A DNA stretch of 61,136 nucleotides. Source: Acidobacteriota bacterium (GTDB taxonomy: Bacteria; Acidobacteriota; Terriglobia; Terriglobales; Acidobacteriaceae). This document shows, in pieces, positions 8,706 through 17,876 of this stretch. The notes under the pieces were generated by a model. That model saw nothing but the letters and a program-made list of their open reading frames with translations, ran no database searches and had not been told where the DNA came from. The stretch is taken from NCBI GenBank assembly GCA_021780075.1, contig JAJXZL010000020.1:1-61136 (forward strand). Direction: 5' to 3'. Within the stretch, counting starts at the first letter, position 1. Every line of letters starts with the position of its first letter. A program made the position numbers and the translations under genes.

Positions 8706-9914
8706 TTACAAAGACACCAGCGTGTCCGGCGTGATCGTGACCTCAAACGAAGCCGCTTGGCTCTCGCGCTCGGCGTCCCAGTTCTTGGGCTGATAGATGC
8801 AGCAGGGCTCCTGTGCCAGCGGGTCGCCCGTCAGCGCATAGGCCCGCGCCCGCGAGCCGCCGCAAATCTCCTTGTACTCGCACGCGCCACACTTGCCTTC
8901 CAGCTGGCTGGTATCGCGCAAAGCCTTGAAGATGGGCGCGTTCTGATAGATCTCCTGGAGTGGGGTCTGCCGCACATTGCCTGCGTGGATGGGCAGGAAC
9001 CCGCTGGGGTACACATTGCCCACGTGCGAGACGAACAGGAAGCCCTTGCCGTCATTCACGCGGCGCGTGGCCCAGCCCATGGTGCGCGTCTTGGCGTCCG
9101 CTGTGGGTGCGCCCGGCTCGTATTCATGCGCCGCGCCGTGGGGATGTCCATGGCCCATGCGCCGCTCTTCCAGGTTGTGCTGTAGCAGGTAGCGGCGGTA
9201 GTGCATGGCCTCGGTGGTCTTGATCTGGAAGCTCACCCGGTGCGACAGTTCGTAAATCTTGCCAAAGACCGTCTCAAACTCCTCGCCTGAAAGCAGGTCG
9301 GCAAGCTGGCCGCGTCCCACCGGAACCAGGAAGAAGACATTCCACATGACGATGTTCAGCCTCTCAAACAAGGCGCACAGATTATCCAGGTCGTGCGCGT
9401 TGTGGCGGCTGATGGTCGTGTGGACCTGGATGGGAATGCCTGCCTCGGCGGCCCACTCAATGGCCTGGATGGTGCGCGCCCATGCGCCCGGCAGTCCGCG
9501 GAAGTTGTCGTGAATCTCCGGCGTCGAGCCGTCCAGCGAGATGCCCAGCCTCACCAGCCCGGCTTCCTTCAGCTTGAAGATGGCTTCGCGCGTCAGCAGC
9601 GGCGTGGCGCTGGGCGTCAGGGCGACTTTCACATCCTTGTCGGCAGCGTAGCGGATCAGCTCAAAGACGTCCTTGCGTTTCAGCGGATCGCCTCCGGTGA
9701 AGACGAAAATCGGCACGTGCATGGCGGCGATCTGGTCAATCAGCGCCTTGCCCTCGGCGTTGGTCAGCTCATCGGGGTGGGCAATCGGCTGGGCTGCGGC
9801 ACGGCAGTGCTTGCAGGCCAGGTCGCAGGACTGCGTCACCTCCCAGATGGCAAGAAAAGGAGTTTCGTCGTAGTTCAGACCGCCACGGGCGGGAATGTTG
9901 TGCATCGGTTGCAT
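8706..9914 (-). CDS. Radical SAM/SPASM protein, NirJ/AhbD-like (TIGR04053-type)
   Basis: 402 residues. The CDLACKHC motif gives the CxxxCxxC cluster of radical SAM enzymes, followed by the FTGGDPLKR substrate/SAM loop. A C-terminal SPASM-like cysteine set (CGACEYKEICGG and a later CC) should bind a second cluster. From memory this resembles the TIGR04053 family, close to the haem d1/haem enzymes NirJ and AhbD; the substrate is unknown. A His-rich insert is encoded at about 9125-9160. ATG 9914 has GGAGG five bases upstream. A CRP/FNR-type palindrome at 10019, matching that of cydAB, suggests co-regulation. Confidence 0.85.
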   Translation of the reverse strand: MQPMHNIPARGGLNYDETPFLAIWEVTQSCDLACKHCRAAAQPIAHPDELTNAEGKALIDQIAAMHVPIFVFTGGDPLKRKDVFELIRYAADKDVKVALTPSATPLLTREAIFKLKEAGLVRLGISLDGSTPEIHDNFRGLPGAWARTIQAIEWAAEAGIPIQVHTTISRHNAHDLDNLCALFERLNIVMWNVFFLVPVGRGQLADLLSGEEFETVFGKIYELSHRVSFQIKTTEAMHYRRYLLQHNLEERRMGHGHPHGAAHEYEPGAPTADAKTRTMGWATRRVNDGKGFLFVSHVGNVYPSGFLPIHAGNVRQTPLQEIYQNAPIFKALRDTSQLEGKCGACEYKEICGGSRARAYALTGDPLAQEPCCIYQPKNWDAERESQAASFEVTITPDTLVSL

Positions 9915-10018
9915 GAGACCTCCAGCGGAATCGCGTCGGGCCAGCCCAGCAGGTGCATCCAGCGGCGGGGGAACGCCACGATTCCTATTAAGAAGAGCAG
10001 CCTTGATGGTGCAAAATC

Positions 10019-10034
10019 TGTGATTCAGATCACT
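10019..10034. promoter_or_regulatory. CRP/FNR-type palindrome upstream of radical SAM gene
   Basis: TGTGA-TTCAGA-TCACT differs from the cydA/hemG site in only two spacer bases. It lies 105 bases before the radical SAM start and 251 before the universal stress protein start. On the minus strand a possible -10 (TAATAG) lies at 9985-9990. Confidence 0.6.
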
Positions 10035-10284
10035 CTTCTTCGCGCAATCAGAAAAATTCATCTTTCCTGGTGGACTTGCCGGAAGAACCGGCGCACAATT
10101 TTTCTTGCCGGAGAACCCAAACGCAGTCGTCCGCGTCCAACCGGCAGCAGAACAGGACCCCGGCGGTCTGACTCGGCGATCTTCGCCTTCGTTGCGTGCT
10201 ATAAATCACCGGTCCATGTGCCGCTGAACACCGTAAACCGAAACCGAGTCTGCCAAAGTACAGGCGCAACTCAAGGAGGTTCCC

Positions 10285-11244
10285 ATGGCCGCCACACTGA
10301 AGCCAAAGTGGAGCAAACCCTCCACTATTCTGTTTGCCTCCGAGATCCCAGCCAACGAAACAGCTCTGAGCTATGCCATCGCCCAGGCCAAGGAGTTTGG
10401 CGCGATTCTTATTTTGTTTCATGTATATGACACGCTGGTCGTGGCCGCGTCTGAGACCTCGGGCATCCGCTACTATGACTACGCTGCCGCCGCTCGTGCT
10501 GAAATTCACCATCTTGAGCCCTTGGCGAATCAGGTAAGGGAAGCAGGCGTCCAATGCGAAGTTATCGTGCGCCCCGGCCTCGCCGCCGATCAGATTCTCG
10601 CCTTCCTGCGCGAGCGGGAAGTGGACCGCATCGTCATGGGGACGCATTCTCCCGGCCCCATCGGCAAGCTGCTCGTTGGTTCAGTGGCTGAGGCCGTTCT
10701 GCGCAGCGCCAGTGTGCCCGTGTTCCTGGTGGGCCCGGCCGCCGCGGATGGCGCGTATCGCAACTATGCCACCCGGACGATTGTCTGTGCCGCCAGCCTG
10801 CATGAGACCACGCATGTGGTGGTTCACTTCGCCGCCAATCTGGCCGCGCAGCACAACGCACGTCTCATCCTCCAGCATGTCATCCAGCCGCAGGAGCGCA
10901 CTGACATTCTTGCCGGCAGATCCCTTGATGAGATTGAGGCGGAACTGCTCTCCCTGATTCCGGTGGAACTGAAAGAGAAGATCGACGTGCAGTCCATCGT
11001 CGTGCCCGGCGACCCGACGGAAGAACTGCTCTACCAGGGAAAGGTGCAGCAGGCAGACCTGATCGTGATGGGCGCGCAGGGAGCATCGGCCTTTGCCGCC
11101 ATTGCCCGCCAGGGCGTTGTCTACAAGGTGCTCGCCCACTCGCTCTGCCCGGTCATGACGCTGTCGCCAGCCGTGCTGGCAGAGTGCGGAGTGATCTACG
11201 ACAAGGAGCACCCCGCTGAAGTCTTTCTGGCCGGAGTTTTTTAG
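10285..11244 (+). CDS. Tandem universal stress protein (two UspA domains)
   Basis: 319 residues with two consecutive Usp domains. The first ends with the ATP-binding pattern GTHSPGPIGKLLVGSVAE and then VPVFLV. The second ends with MGAQGASAFAAIARQG and then CPVMTLSP. Tandem Usp proteins are cytoplasmic and are commonly induced under low oxygen or other respiratory stress. AAGGAGG at 10276-10282 marks the start. It is divergent from the radical SAM gene and could share its CRP/FNR-type site, though that site is 251 bases away. Confidence 0.9.
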   Translation: MAATLKPKWSKPSTILFASEIPANETALSYAIAQAKEFGAILILFHVYDTLVVAASETSGIRYYDYAAAARAEIHHLEPLANQVREAGVQCEVIVRPGLAADQILAFLREREVDRIVMGTHSPGPIGKLLVGSVAEAVLRSASVPVFLVGPAAADGAYRNYATRTIVCAASLHETTHVVVHFAANLAAQHNARLILQHVIQPQERTDILAGRSLDEIEAELLSLIPVELKEKIDVQSIVVPGDPTEELLYQGKVQQADLIVMGAQGASAFAAIARQGVVYKVLAHSLCPVMTLSPAVLAECGVIYDKEHPAEVFLAGVF

Positions 11245-11279
11245 GCCCGCCATTGCCGGCAAACCGCCGGAAACGCACT

Positions 11280-11313
11280 GGGCTGGCTTCTGCCTTAGGA
11301 GGGAAGCCAGCCC
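11280..11313. terminator. Terminator hairpin between convergent genes
   Basis: GGGCTGGCTTC and GAAGCCAGCCC form an 11-bp perfect stem with a 12-base loop, 35 bases after the universal stress protein stop. Confidence 0.65.
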
Positions 11314-11398
11314 GGAAGGGGCAAGGCCCCGTTCAGCTTGCCCTCGTCCCACTGCTCATTTCCAGGAAGCAGATATTCCTCCCTGCAATCGCGCCGTA

Positions 11399-13264
11399 TT
11401 ACTTATCCGTCCCATGGCTTGCGGAGGCGTTGGCCGTGCATGGATTGCCGCCGCATAGTGCGCCGGTAATGCCCTTGCCCTCGACAATGGAGTAGATCCG
11501 GTCCACCGCGGGCAGTTTAACCGTCTCCTTCGTGCCGTCGGGCCAGTGGATCTCGGCAGTTCCTGCGTCGGTGGCGTCGCCCAGGCCAAAGTGCGGGCGC
11601 ATGTCATTGGAAGACAGATAGCTGCCGCCGCTCAATACATCTCCGCGCTGGCGCATGCCGTTTGCCGTCAGGTAGACGGTGGTTCCCACCGCATCGCGCG
11701 GGCTCTTGGGGCCGCCTTCGAGCTGTAACTCCACCCAGTGGTGATGGTCCGCGTTCACGTTGCGCAGCAGCACCGGCACGCCGTCCATGTTGTTGATCAC
11801 CACATCCATCTTGCCGTCGTTAAAGATGTCGCCAAAGGCCGCGCCGCGTCCCACGCTGACCACCGCAAGTCCCGTGCCTTCCACCGCGGGAACCAGCGCG
11901 AACTTGCCATTCTTCAGGTTGTGAAACAGGAGTGTGCGCTGCGCATAGCTGTTGCCCCACTCCGGGTGCTTGTCCACCTCGGGATACACATGGCCGTTTA
12001 CGATCATCAGATCCTTCCAGCCATCGTTGTCGTAGTCCAGAAATCCGTCAGCGAAGCCCACAAACGGCATCGTGGGAACCATCAGCCCTGCCTGGTAGCT
12101 CACGTCGGTGAAGTACCCCGTGCCGTCATTCTGGAACAGCACATCGTAGTCATCGGCAAAGGTCGTGTTCACAATGGAGAGGTGGCCGTTGTTCTCGTAG
12201 TCTCCCGCGGCAATGCCCATGTTCGCGACCATGCGTCCGCTCTCGTTCAGCGCGTAGCCGCTGGAGTAGCTGTCATCCTCAAACGTCCCATTGCCCTTGT
12301 TCATGTAGAGATAGTTGGGCGTCGAATCATTTGCCACCAGCAGATCCGGCTTGCCGTCCCCGTTCACATCCGCAAACAAAGCTCCGAGACCGTAGTAGCC
12401 GCTGGTGTCATCCACTCCCAGCTTCTTGCTCACGTCGGTAAATGTACCGTCTCCGTTGTTATGAAAAAGATGGTCTCGTTCGCCCTTCAGGCCGCGTGGC
12501 CCGCACATCACAGGCACGCCGCGATACTGGCAAAAGGCAAAGCCCACTGCCTTCGTGCCGGAATACGGCGGATTCTTCAGGTCCAGGCTGATGTATCCCG
12601 CAACAAACAGGTCCAGCTTCCCGTCGCCGTCGTAGTCGCCAAAGGTGGCGCCGGTGGACCACGTCCCCACAGCCACGCCTGCTTTTTCCGCCACATCGGA
12701 AAATGTGCCGTCGTGGTTGTTGCGGTAGAGGCGGTTGTTGCCGTAATTGGTCACGTAGAGATCGGGCCAGCCGTCGTTATCGTAGTCGCCCACAACGCAC
12801 CCGTAACCCCACCTGCCATTGGCGACGCCCGCCTTTTGCGTCACATCTGTGAACGTGCCATCGTGATTGTTGTGGAACAGCGCGGCATGCGGGGCCTGCG
12901 CCTTGCCTTCAAGCGCGTCATAGGTTGAGCCGTTTACGAAATAGATGTCCAGCCAGCCGTCGTGGTCGTAGTCCAGCAGGCAGACACCCGGCCCTTTTGC
13001 CTCCAGGATCAGGCGTTTCTCAGGTGTACCCGCCGTGTGATGCCAGCTTGTGAGGCCCGCTTGCTGGGCAACATTTTCAAAGATAATCGGCCCGGTTTTT
13101 ACAAAGCCGCCCGCGGTGATGGGCCGGTGTTCCGCATCAAACTCGGCCTTCTGCGGGCCTGCGTTGGCCATGCCGCCTTGCTGTGACGCCTGCGCCCGCA
13201 CCGCAACGGGAGCCGCGAGCGCCAAGGCGACCAGCGCGGCCAGCAGTCCTGATGTGATGCGCAA
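11399..13264 (-). CDS. Secreted CRTAC1/ASPIC-UnbV FG-GAP repeat protein (copy 1)
   Basis: About 621 residues. A signal peptide (MRITSGLLAALVALALAA) is followed by FG-GAP/VCBS-type repeats with calcium-binding D-x-D-x-D-G loops (DYDHDGWLD, DYDNDGWPD, DYDGDGKLD, DVNGDGKPD). The C-terminus is an ASPIC/UnbV domain ending near GKGITGALCGGNPC. It is probably an exported beta-propeller for binding or adhesion; no catalytic residues are apparent. I place the start at TTG 13264 because GGGGAGGG lies five bases upstream; TTG 13279 is the alternative. It is the second gene of a two-gene operon with its tandem paralogue. Confidence 0.85.
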   Translation of the reverse strand: MRITSGLLAALVALALAAPVAVRAQASQQGGMANAGPQKAEFDAEHRPITAGGFVKTGPIIFENVAQQAGLTSWHHTAGTPEKRLILEAKGPGVCLLDYDHDGWLDIYFVNGSTYDALEGKAQAPHAALFHNNHDGTFTDVTQKAGVANGRWGYGCVVGDYDNDGWPDLYVTNYGNNRLYRNNHDGTFSDVAEKAGVAVGTWSTGATFGDYDGDGKLDLFVAGYISLDLKNPPYSGTKAVGFAFCQYRGVPVMCGPRGLKGERDHLFHNNGDGTFTDVSKKLGVDDTSGYYGLGALFADVNGDGKPDLLVANDSTPNYLYMNKGNGTFEDDSYSSGYALNESGRMVANMGIAAGDYENNGHLSIVNTTFADDYDVLFQNDGTGYFTDVSYQAGLMVPTMPFVGFADGFLDYDNDGWKDLMIVNGHVYPEVDKHPEWGNSYAQRTLLFHNLKNGKFALVPAVEGTGLAVVSVGRGAAFGDIFNDGKMDVVINNMDGVPVLLRNVNADHHHWVELQLEGGPKSPRDAVGTTVYLTANGMRQRGDVLSGGSYLSSNDMRPHFGLGDATDAGTAEIHWPDGTKETVKLPAVDRIYSIVEGKGITGALCGGNPCTANASASHGTDK

Positions 13265-13288
13265 GAAATCCCTCCCCAACCCGTCGCC

Positions 13289-15190
13289 TTAGTGTTGTGG
13301 CGTGGGCGCTGCCGTCGCGCTCGCTTCGCAGGGTTTGCCGCCGCACTGCGCACCGGTGATGCCCTTGCCCTCGGTAATCGTGTAAATCCGATCTGCCGCA
13401 GGCAGCTTGATGGTTTCTTTCGCGCCGGAGGGCCAGTGAATCTCGGCCGTTCCCGCGTCGACGGCATCGCCCAGCCCAAAGTGCACGCGCCGGTCATTGG
13501 ACGAAATATAGCTGCCGCTGGCGAGCACATCCTGGCGCATCCGCATGCCGTTGGCCTTCAGGTAAACCGTGGCGCAGGTCGCATCGCGCGGGCTCTTCGG
13601 TCCACCCACCAGTTGCATCTCCACCCAGTGGTGATGGTCCGCGTTCACGTTGCGCAGCAGCACCGGCGGCCCGTCAATGGGGTTGACGATCACATCGATT
13701 TTGCCGTCGTTGAACAGGTCGCCAAAGGCCGCTCCACGCGCCGGAACCACCACCGCCAACCCTGTATTCTTCACCGGCGGAACGTACTGGAAGCGCCGGC
13801 CCTTCGCTCCGTCCGGCACGTTGTGGAAGAGCAGCGGCCGTTCGGCCCACGTGGTGCCCCAGTCATGCTGGTCCACCTGGGGGTACACATGGCCGTTCAC
13901 CTCAAAAAGATCGAGCCACCCATCATTGTCGTAATCAATAAAGCCATCGCCCCATCCCACAAACGGAATCGTAGTTTGCGCGATGCCCGCCTTGTAGCTC
14001 ACGTCGGTAAAGCTGGAGTCGCCGTCATTGTGGAACAGCACTTTGTAGTCGTCGCCAAAGTCCGTGATGTAAAAGTCGATCAGCCCGTTGTTTTCGTAGT
14101 CGCCCACGGCAATGCCCATTGAGGCAATTTCGCGCCCGTCCTTGTTCAGCGCAAAACCGGAGACGTAACTCTGGTCGTCAAAGGTGCCATCGCCTTTGTT
14201 GATGTACAGAAAGTTGGGCTCGGAATCGTTGCCTGCCACCAGGTCCGGCTTGCCATCTCCGTTGATGTCCACAAAGATCGCCGTGAAGCCGTAATATCTG
14301 TCCTTATCCTCGACCCCGGCCTTCACCGTCACATCGGTAAACGTGCCGTCTCCGTTGTTATGAAAAAGATGATCTGGCTCGCCGGGCAGGCCGCGCGGGC
14401 CGCAGTTCACTCCTGAGCCACGATACAGACACGAAGCGAATCCCACCGCCTTGCTGCCGCCAATCGGCAGGTTGTCGCGGTCAAAATGGACATAGCCCGT
14501 CACATACAGGTCCAGCAGTCCGTCGCCGTCGTAGTCACCCCACGCCGAGCCCGGCGACCAGTTCCCCAGCGTCACGCCTGCCTTTTCAGCCACATCGGTA
14601 AATGTCCCGTCGTGGTTGTTGTGGTACAGCCGGTTCTTGCCGTAGTTGCCCACATAGATGTCGGGCCAGCCGTCGTTGTCATAATCGGCCACCGAGCACC
14701 CATACCCCCAGCGGTCGTTCTGCACCCCGGCCTTCGCTGATACATCCGTGAAGGTGCCATCGTGATTGTTGTGGAAGAGAGCGGCGTGCGGAGGCTCCTC
14801 TTTGCCGTCCAGAGCGTTTAACGTGGATCCATTGACAAGATAGATGTCCAGCCAGCCGTCATTGTCGTAGTCCACAAGGCAAACGCCGGAGCCATTCGTC
14901 TCTACAATGAACTCCTTAGTCGGCGTGCCCATCTTGTGCACCCAGCCGGAGAGACCCGCCTGCTTCGTGATGTCCTCGAAGACGACCGGCCCTTTGTCCA
15001 CAAAGCCGCCGGCGGTGATGGGCCGCTTCTGCTCGTCGTACACCGGCGCCGCCGCAACGCCCGAGGCGATGCCGCCCATGCCCTGCTGTGGGTGCGCCTG
15101 CTGCGCCATGCCCCTGCCGGGAAGAAAAGACATGCCCATAAGAACGCCGCACAACACACCGCGAATGCGCAAAGACTGGCTCCTATTCAT
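13289..15190 (-). CDS. Secreted CRTAC1/ASPIC-UnbV FG-GAP repeat protein (copy 2)
   Basis: 633 residues, starting at ATG 15190 with a signal peptide and GMAQQAHPQQ cleavage region. It has the same FG-GAP repeat series (DYDNDGWLD, DYDGDGLLD, DINGDGKPD) and ASPIC/UnbV C-terminus as the downstream gene. The last ~150 residues are nearly superimposable, including GPPVLLRNVNADHHHWVE against GVPVLLRNVNADHHHWVE. The two are therefore a tandem duplication, only 24 bases apart and surely co-transcribed. Function is unknown beyond export and calcium-loop repeats. Confidence 0.87.
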   Translation of the reverse strand: MNRSQSLRIRGVLCGVLMGMSFLPGRGMAQQAHPQQGMGGIASGVAAAPVYDEQKRPITAGGFVDKGPVVFEDITKQAGLSGWVHKMGTPTKEFIVETNGSGVCLVDYDNDGWLDIYLVNGSTLNALDGKEEPPHAALFHNNHDGTFTDVSAKAGVQNDRWGYGCSVADYDNDGWPDIYVGNYGKNRLYHNNHDGTFTDVAEKAGVTLGNWSPGSAWGDYDGDGLLDLYVTGYVHFDRDNLPIGGSKAVGFASCLYRGSGVNCGPRGLPGEPDHLFHNNGDGTFTDVTVKAGVEDKDRYYGFTAIFVDINGDGKPDLVAGNDSEPNFLYINKGDGTFDDQSYVSGFALNKDGREIASMGIAVGDYENNGLIDFYITDFGDDYKVLFHNDGDSSFTDVSYKAGIAQTTIPFVGWGDGFIDYDNDGWLDLFEVNGHVYPQVDQHDWGTTWAERPLLFHNVPDGAKGRRFQYVPPVKNTGLAVVVPARGAAFGDLFNDGKIDVIVNPIDGPPVLLRNVNADHHHWVEMQLVGGPKSPRDATCATVYLKANGMRMRQDVLASGSYISSNDRRVHFGLGDAVDAGTAEIHWPSGAKETIKLPAADRIYTITEGKGITGAQCGGKPCEASATAAPTPQH

Positions 15191-15454
15191 TCGGAAGTGT
15201 ACCGTAACGGCACTGCTGCAGTCGCCGCGTCAGGCCCCGCCGCATCCCGCTTCGCATGCCTGTCCTTGAATGCCTTTTCACAAAACTGTTGGAATCATGC
15301 GCCCGCTGCGGCGTATACTTTTCTCAAGGCAGCTAATCGAGCCCGCCGCAAGGTGAGGTGCGTCTTCCGCAGGAACTACGGTTCACTGACGTTCGACGGT
15401 CCACCATCAGAGACTTCCAGTTGGCGCGCCATCGCGCGCGTACTCCGAAGTCCC

Positions 15455-16324
15455 ATGGATGCAATCGGTTGTGTCCTCCTTCCTGGTTCGTGCCCCCTCT
15501 GCGGCTCTCCCTTGCCGCAACTCTCTTCCGTGCCAATCTGTGATGCCTGCTGGACTGAATTTCCCGTCCAGAGCGGAGCCTCGTGCGCCTGCTGCGGCGA
15601 CTCCCTTCACGCCCCCGCACCCGCAACTGCTTCTGGCAACACCACTTTGTGCCGTGCCTGCCGCCTGGCTCCGCCGACCTTCGAGCGCGCGGTTGCCTAT
15701 GGGCCGTATGAGGGCCGCATGCGCGACGCCATCCACGCGCTCAAATACAGCAGCCTGCGTCCTGCCGCCCGCAGACTGGGCCGCATGCTGGCAGAGGCCA
15801 TTGCCCAATTGGCAACGGAAGCTCCGGCTGAGATGCTGGTCGTCCCCGTGCCGCTGCACCACTCTAAGCATCGCGGCCGCGGCTTTAACCAGGCACGCAT
15901 ACTGGCAGAGCACGCGCTCTCCCGGCTGCGCCGAACGCATCCCGCATGGCGGCTGACCCTGGCGCCGCGACTGCTGGTACGCCCGCGCGCCACCCACAGC
16001 CAGGCGGGACTGACACCGCGACAGCGCCGCATCAATATGCGTGGAGCCTTCCGCGTGGCCATGCCCGAAGCGGTCGCGGGCAGGCACGTGCTGGTGATTG
16101 ACGACATCCTGACTACCGGCGCCACGGCCCGCGCGGCCGCGAGCGCGCTGGTGAACGCCGGAGCAGCAGCCGTGTGGGTGGCCACGCTGGCCCGCGCACA
16201 GCGCAGCAACGTTTATCGTTCCGGTGACGCCGCGTTGTATTACGATCGCGCCGTTCCGGGCAATGTACTTGCAATTGATCTTCACGCTGAAAGCAGGCAC
16301 GAACAGAACGAACCATCTTTTTGA
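15455..16324 (+). CDS. comF: ComF family amidophosphoribosyltransferase-like protein
   Basis: About 289 residues. It opens with a zinc-ribbon-like double CxxC (CPLCG, CDACW, CACCG, CRAC) and continues with a phosphoribosyltransferase domain. The PRPP loop reads [31 protein letters not shown] is the ComF signature. ComF proteins act in DNA uptake for transformation in competent bacteria, but homologues occur widely without proven competence. ATG 15455 fits the family N-terminus; there is no strong ribosome site. A -10-like TATACT lies about 140 bases upstream. The next gene starts 14 bases after the stop. Confidence 0.85.
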   Translation: MDAIGCVLLPGSCPLCGSPLPQLSSVPICDACWTEFPVQSGASCACCGDSLHAPAPATASGNTTLCRACRLAPPTFERAVAYGPYEGRMRDAIHALKYSSLRPAARRLGRMLAEAIAQLATEAPAEMLVVPVPLHHSKHRGRGFNQARILAEHALSRLRRTHPAWRLTLAPRLLVRPRATHSQAGLTPRQRRINMRGAFRVAMPEAVAGRHVLVIDDILTTGATARAAASALVNAGAAAVWVATLARAQRSNVYRSGDAALYYDRAVPGNVLAIDLHAESRHEQNEPSF

Positions 16325-16338
16325 CGAGGGGAAAAGAG

Positions 16339-16965
16339 ATGTCGCTGGGAAAAGCCATGATTCATGCACGCAAGCAAAAATCCATCGCCCGGGCCGCTGC
16401 CTATGCCGCAGAGCACGCTACACCGCAGCAGAGCATTCAACCCACCCACATGCTGCAGTTGCCCGTGCTGGTGCTCAATGCATCCTATGAGCCCATCAAC
16501 ATCTGCGGCGCGCGACGGGCCCTGGTGCTGGTGCTCAAGGGTATTGCGCGTACTGAGGAGGAGCACGGCCTCACCCTCCACGCCCAGCGCAGCCGCATCG
16601 CCATGCCCTCCGTCATCCGCCTGCTGGAATATCGCCGCATCCCTCACCAGACCCGCGCCCTCTCGCGCAAAAACATCCTGCTGCGCGACCGAAACAGTTG
16701 CCAGTATTGCGGCGTCGTGCTGCCCTCCGGCGAGCTCACGCTGGACCACGTGATTCCTCGTTCCCGCGGCGGCAACTCCACCTGGGAAAACCTCGTCGCC
16801 TGCTGCCATGCCTGCAACCGCCGCAAGGGCAATCGCATGCTGCACGAGCTGGACGACATGATTCTGCTGCGCGAGCCCCGCCCCTTTTCGCTCCACACCA
16901 GCCGCCAGATCATGCGCATGCTGGGCCGCGGCGACGACCGCTGGCGCAAGTATTTGTTCTATTGA
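16339..16965 (+). CDS. HNH endonuclease
   Basis: 208 residues. The HNH/zinc core lies in the C-terminal half: CQYCGV, then [25 protein letters not shown]. The N-terminal ~80 residues contain the [21 protein letters not shown] segment of the widespread 'HNH endonuclease 5' group, often single-copy housekeeping-like genes of unknown role. ATG 16339 is preceded by GAGGGG; a TTG at 16321 overlapping the comF stop is possible. It is probably co-transcribed with comF. Confidence 0.88.
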   Translation: MSLGKAMIHARKQKSIARAAAYAAEHATPQQSIQPTHMLQLPVLVLNASYEPINICGARRALVLVLKGIARTEEEHGLTLHAQRSRIAMPSVIRLLEYRRIPHQTRALSRKNILLRDRNSCQYCGVVLPSGELTLDHVIPRSRGGNSTWENLVACCHACNRRKGNRMLHELDDMILLREPRPFSLHTSRQIMRMLGRGDDRWRKYLFY

Positions 16966-16988
16966 TCCTTCTTTATTGACTCGTCCTA

Positions 16989-17876
16989 TTATTGCTGCGG
17001 CTTGGCAGGCGGCTGGCCGGGCTGGTTTGGCTTGTTTTGCGGGGTAATGTCCCGTCCCTCGTAAATGATTTTTGAGGTGGAACCGAACTGCTTGTAATCC
17101 GTGTATTTAATGATGTCACGGATGTGCACATCTTCTCCCATGTAGCCGGTGCCGCCGGAGAAGTGCAGCACTCCCTCGCCCCTGGTGTAGACAGGGAACC
17201 AGTAGTGGCCGTCCACCTGCTGCCGCCAGGTCATGAAGGGCGGATGCAGGTCTTCCTGCCCCTTCTTTGTATCGTCGGGAACCATCCGGCCGTTGGTCAC
17301 CACAATCTGCAAGTCTGTGGCATCCACCCAGATGCGTCCGTTCAGGTAGCGCTTGCCCTTCTCAATCACCTTGGGGGTCACGTCGAAGACGTAGCAATCC
17401 ACCTCGTCCACCTTCTGCCGGCCCACATACTTGATGTCGTACTCGGGCAGCTTGTCGGTCGTGAGCACAAAGGGGTATCCGTGCTGGATATCCTGCAGGT
17501 CGGAGGGCGTCATCATCACCCGCTGAAGCGTGCTCGGCGGCGCATACACCACTTTCTCCGTCCGTTTACCCTGGGAGTCGAAGATCACGTCGTCTACCTC
17601 GTAGTACTCCCCATCCACCTTGTTGTCGTCGTCGACGGTCTGCACGCGGGCCACGCGGCGGTAAGTGTAATGATTCAGCGCGTCTCGGAACTCGCTTTCC
17701 TTGGCGGCAAATTTGTGGATAATTTCGTCGGCGGGCGTGGTGGGCTGCGTGATGTCCATGGGGCCAAAGCCCGAATCCAGAGCCATGGGCGTAAAGCTGT
17801 CCTTCTGCGCATTGGCGCCCAGGGAGAAAGCCCCGGCCGCCAGAACCACCATCCACCACCGACCTCGCACGCTCAA
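16989..17876 (-). CDS. Exported conserved protein, LolA/outer-membrane-lipoprotein-sorting-like
   Basis: 295 residues with an N-terminal hydrophobic signal (WWMVVLAAGAFSLGANAQ). The remainder alternates beta-strand-like segments (YHYTYRR-like, DCYVFDVTP, GRIWVDATDLQIVVTNG, HYWFPVYTRGEGVLHF). This recalls the LolA/LppX beta-barrel fold found in many acidobacterial exported proteins. The C-terminal ~20 residues are proline/glutamine-rich. The start is TTG 17876 behind GGGGGGAG; GTG 17870 is nearly as good. It is convergent with the HNH gene, 23 bases apart. Function is not established. Confidence 0.65.
   Translation of the reverse strand: MSVRGRWWMVVLAAGAFSLGANAQKDSFTPMALDSGFGPMDITQPTTPADEIIHKFAAKESEFRDALNHYTYRRVARVQTVDDDNKVDGEYYEVDDVIFDSQGKRTEKVVYAPPSTLQRVMMTPSDLQDIQHGYPFVLTTDKLPEYDIKYVGRQKVDEVDCYVFDVTPKVIEKGKRYLNGRIWVDATDLQIVVTNGRMVPDDTKKGQEDLHPPFMTWRQQVDGHYWFPVYTRGEGVLHFSGGTGYMGEDVHIRDIIKYTDYKQFGSTSKIIYEGRDITPQNKPNQPGQPPAKPQQ

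Noticed and set aside
14936..15454. N-terminal extension of the ComF-like protein
   Set aside because: The frame is open upstream but runs through the antisense of the CRTAC1 gene and carries no family sequence before the first CxxC.
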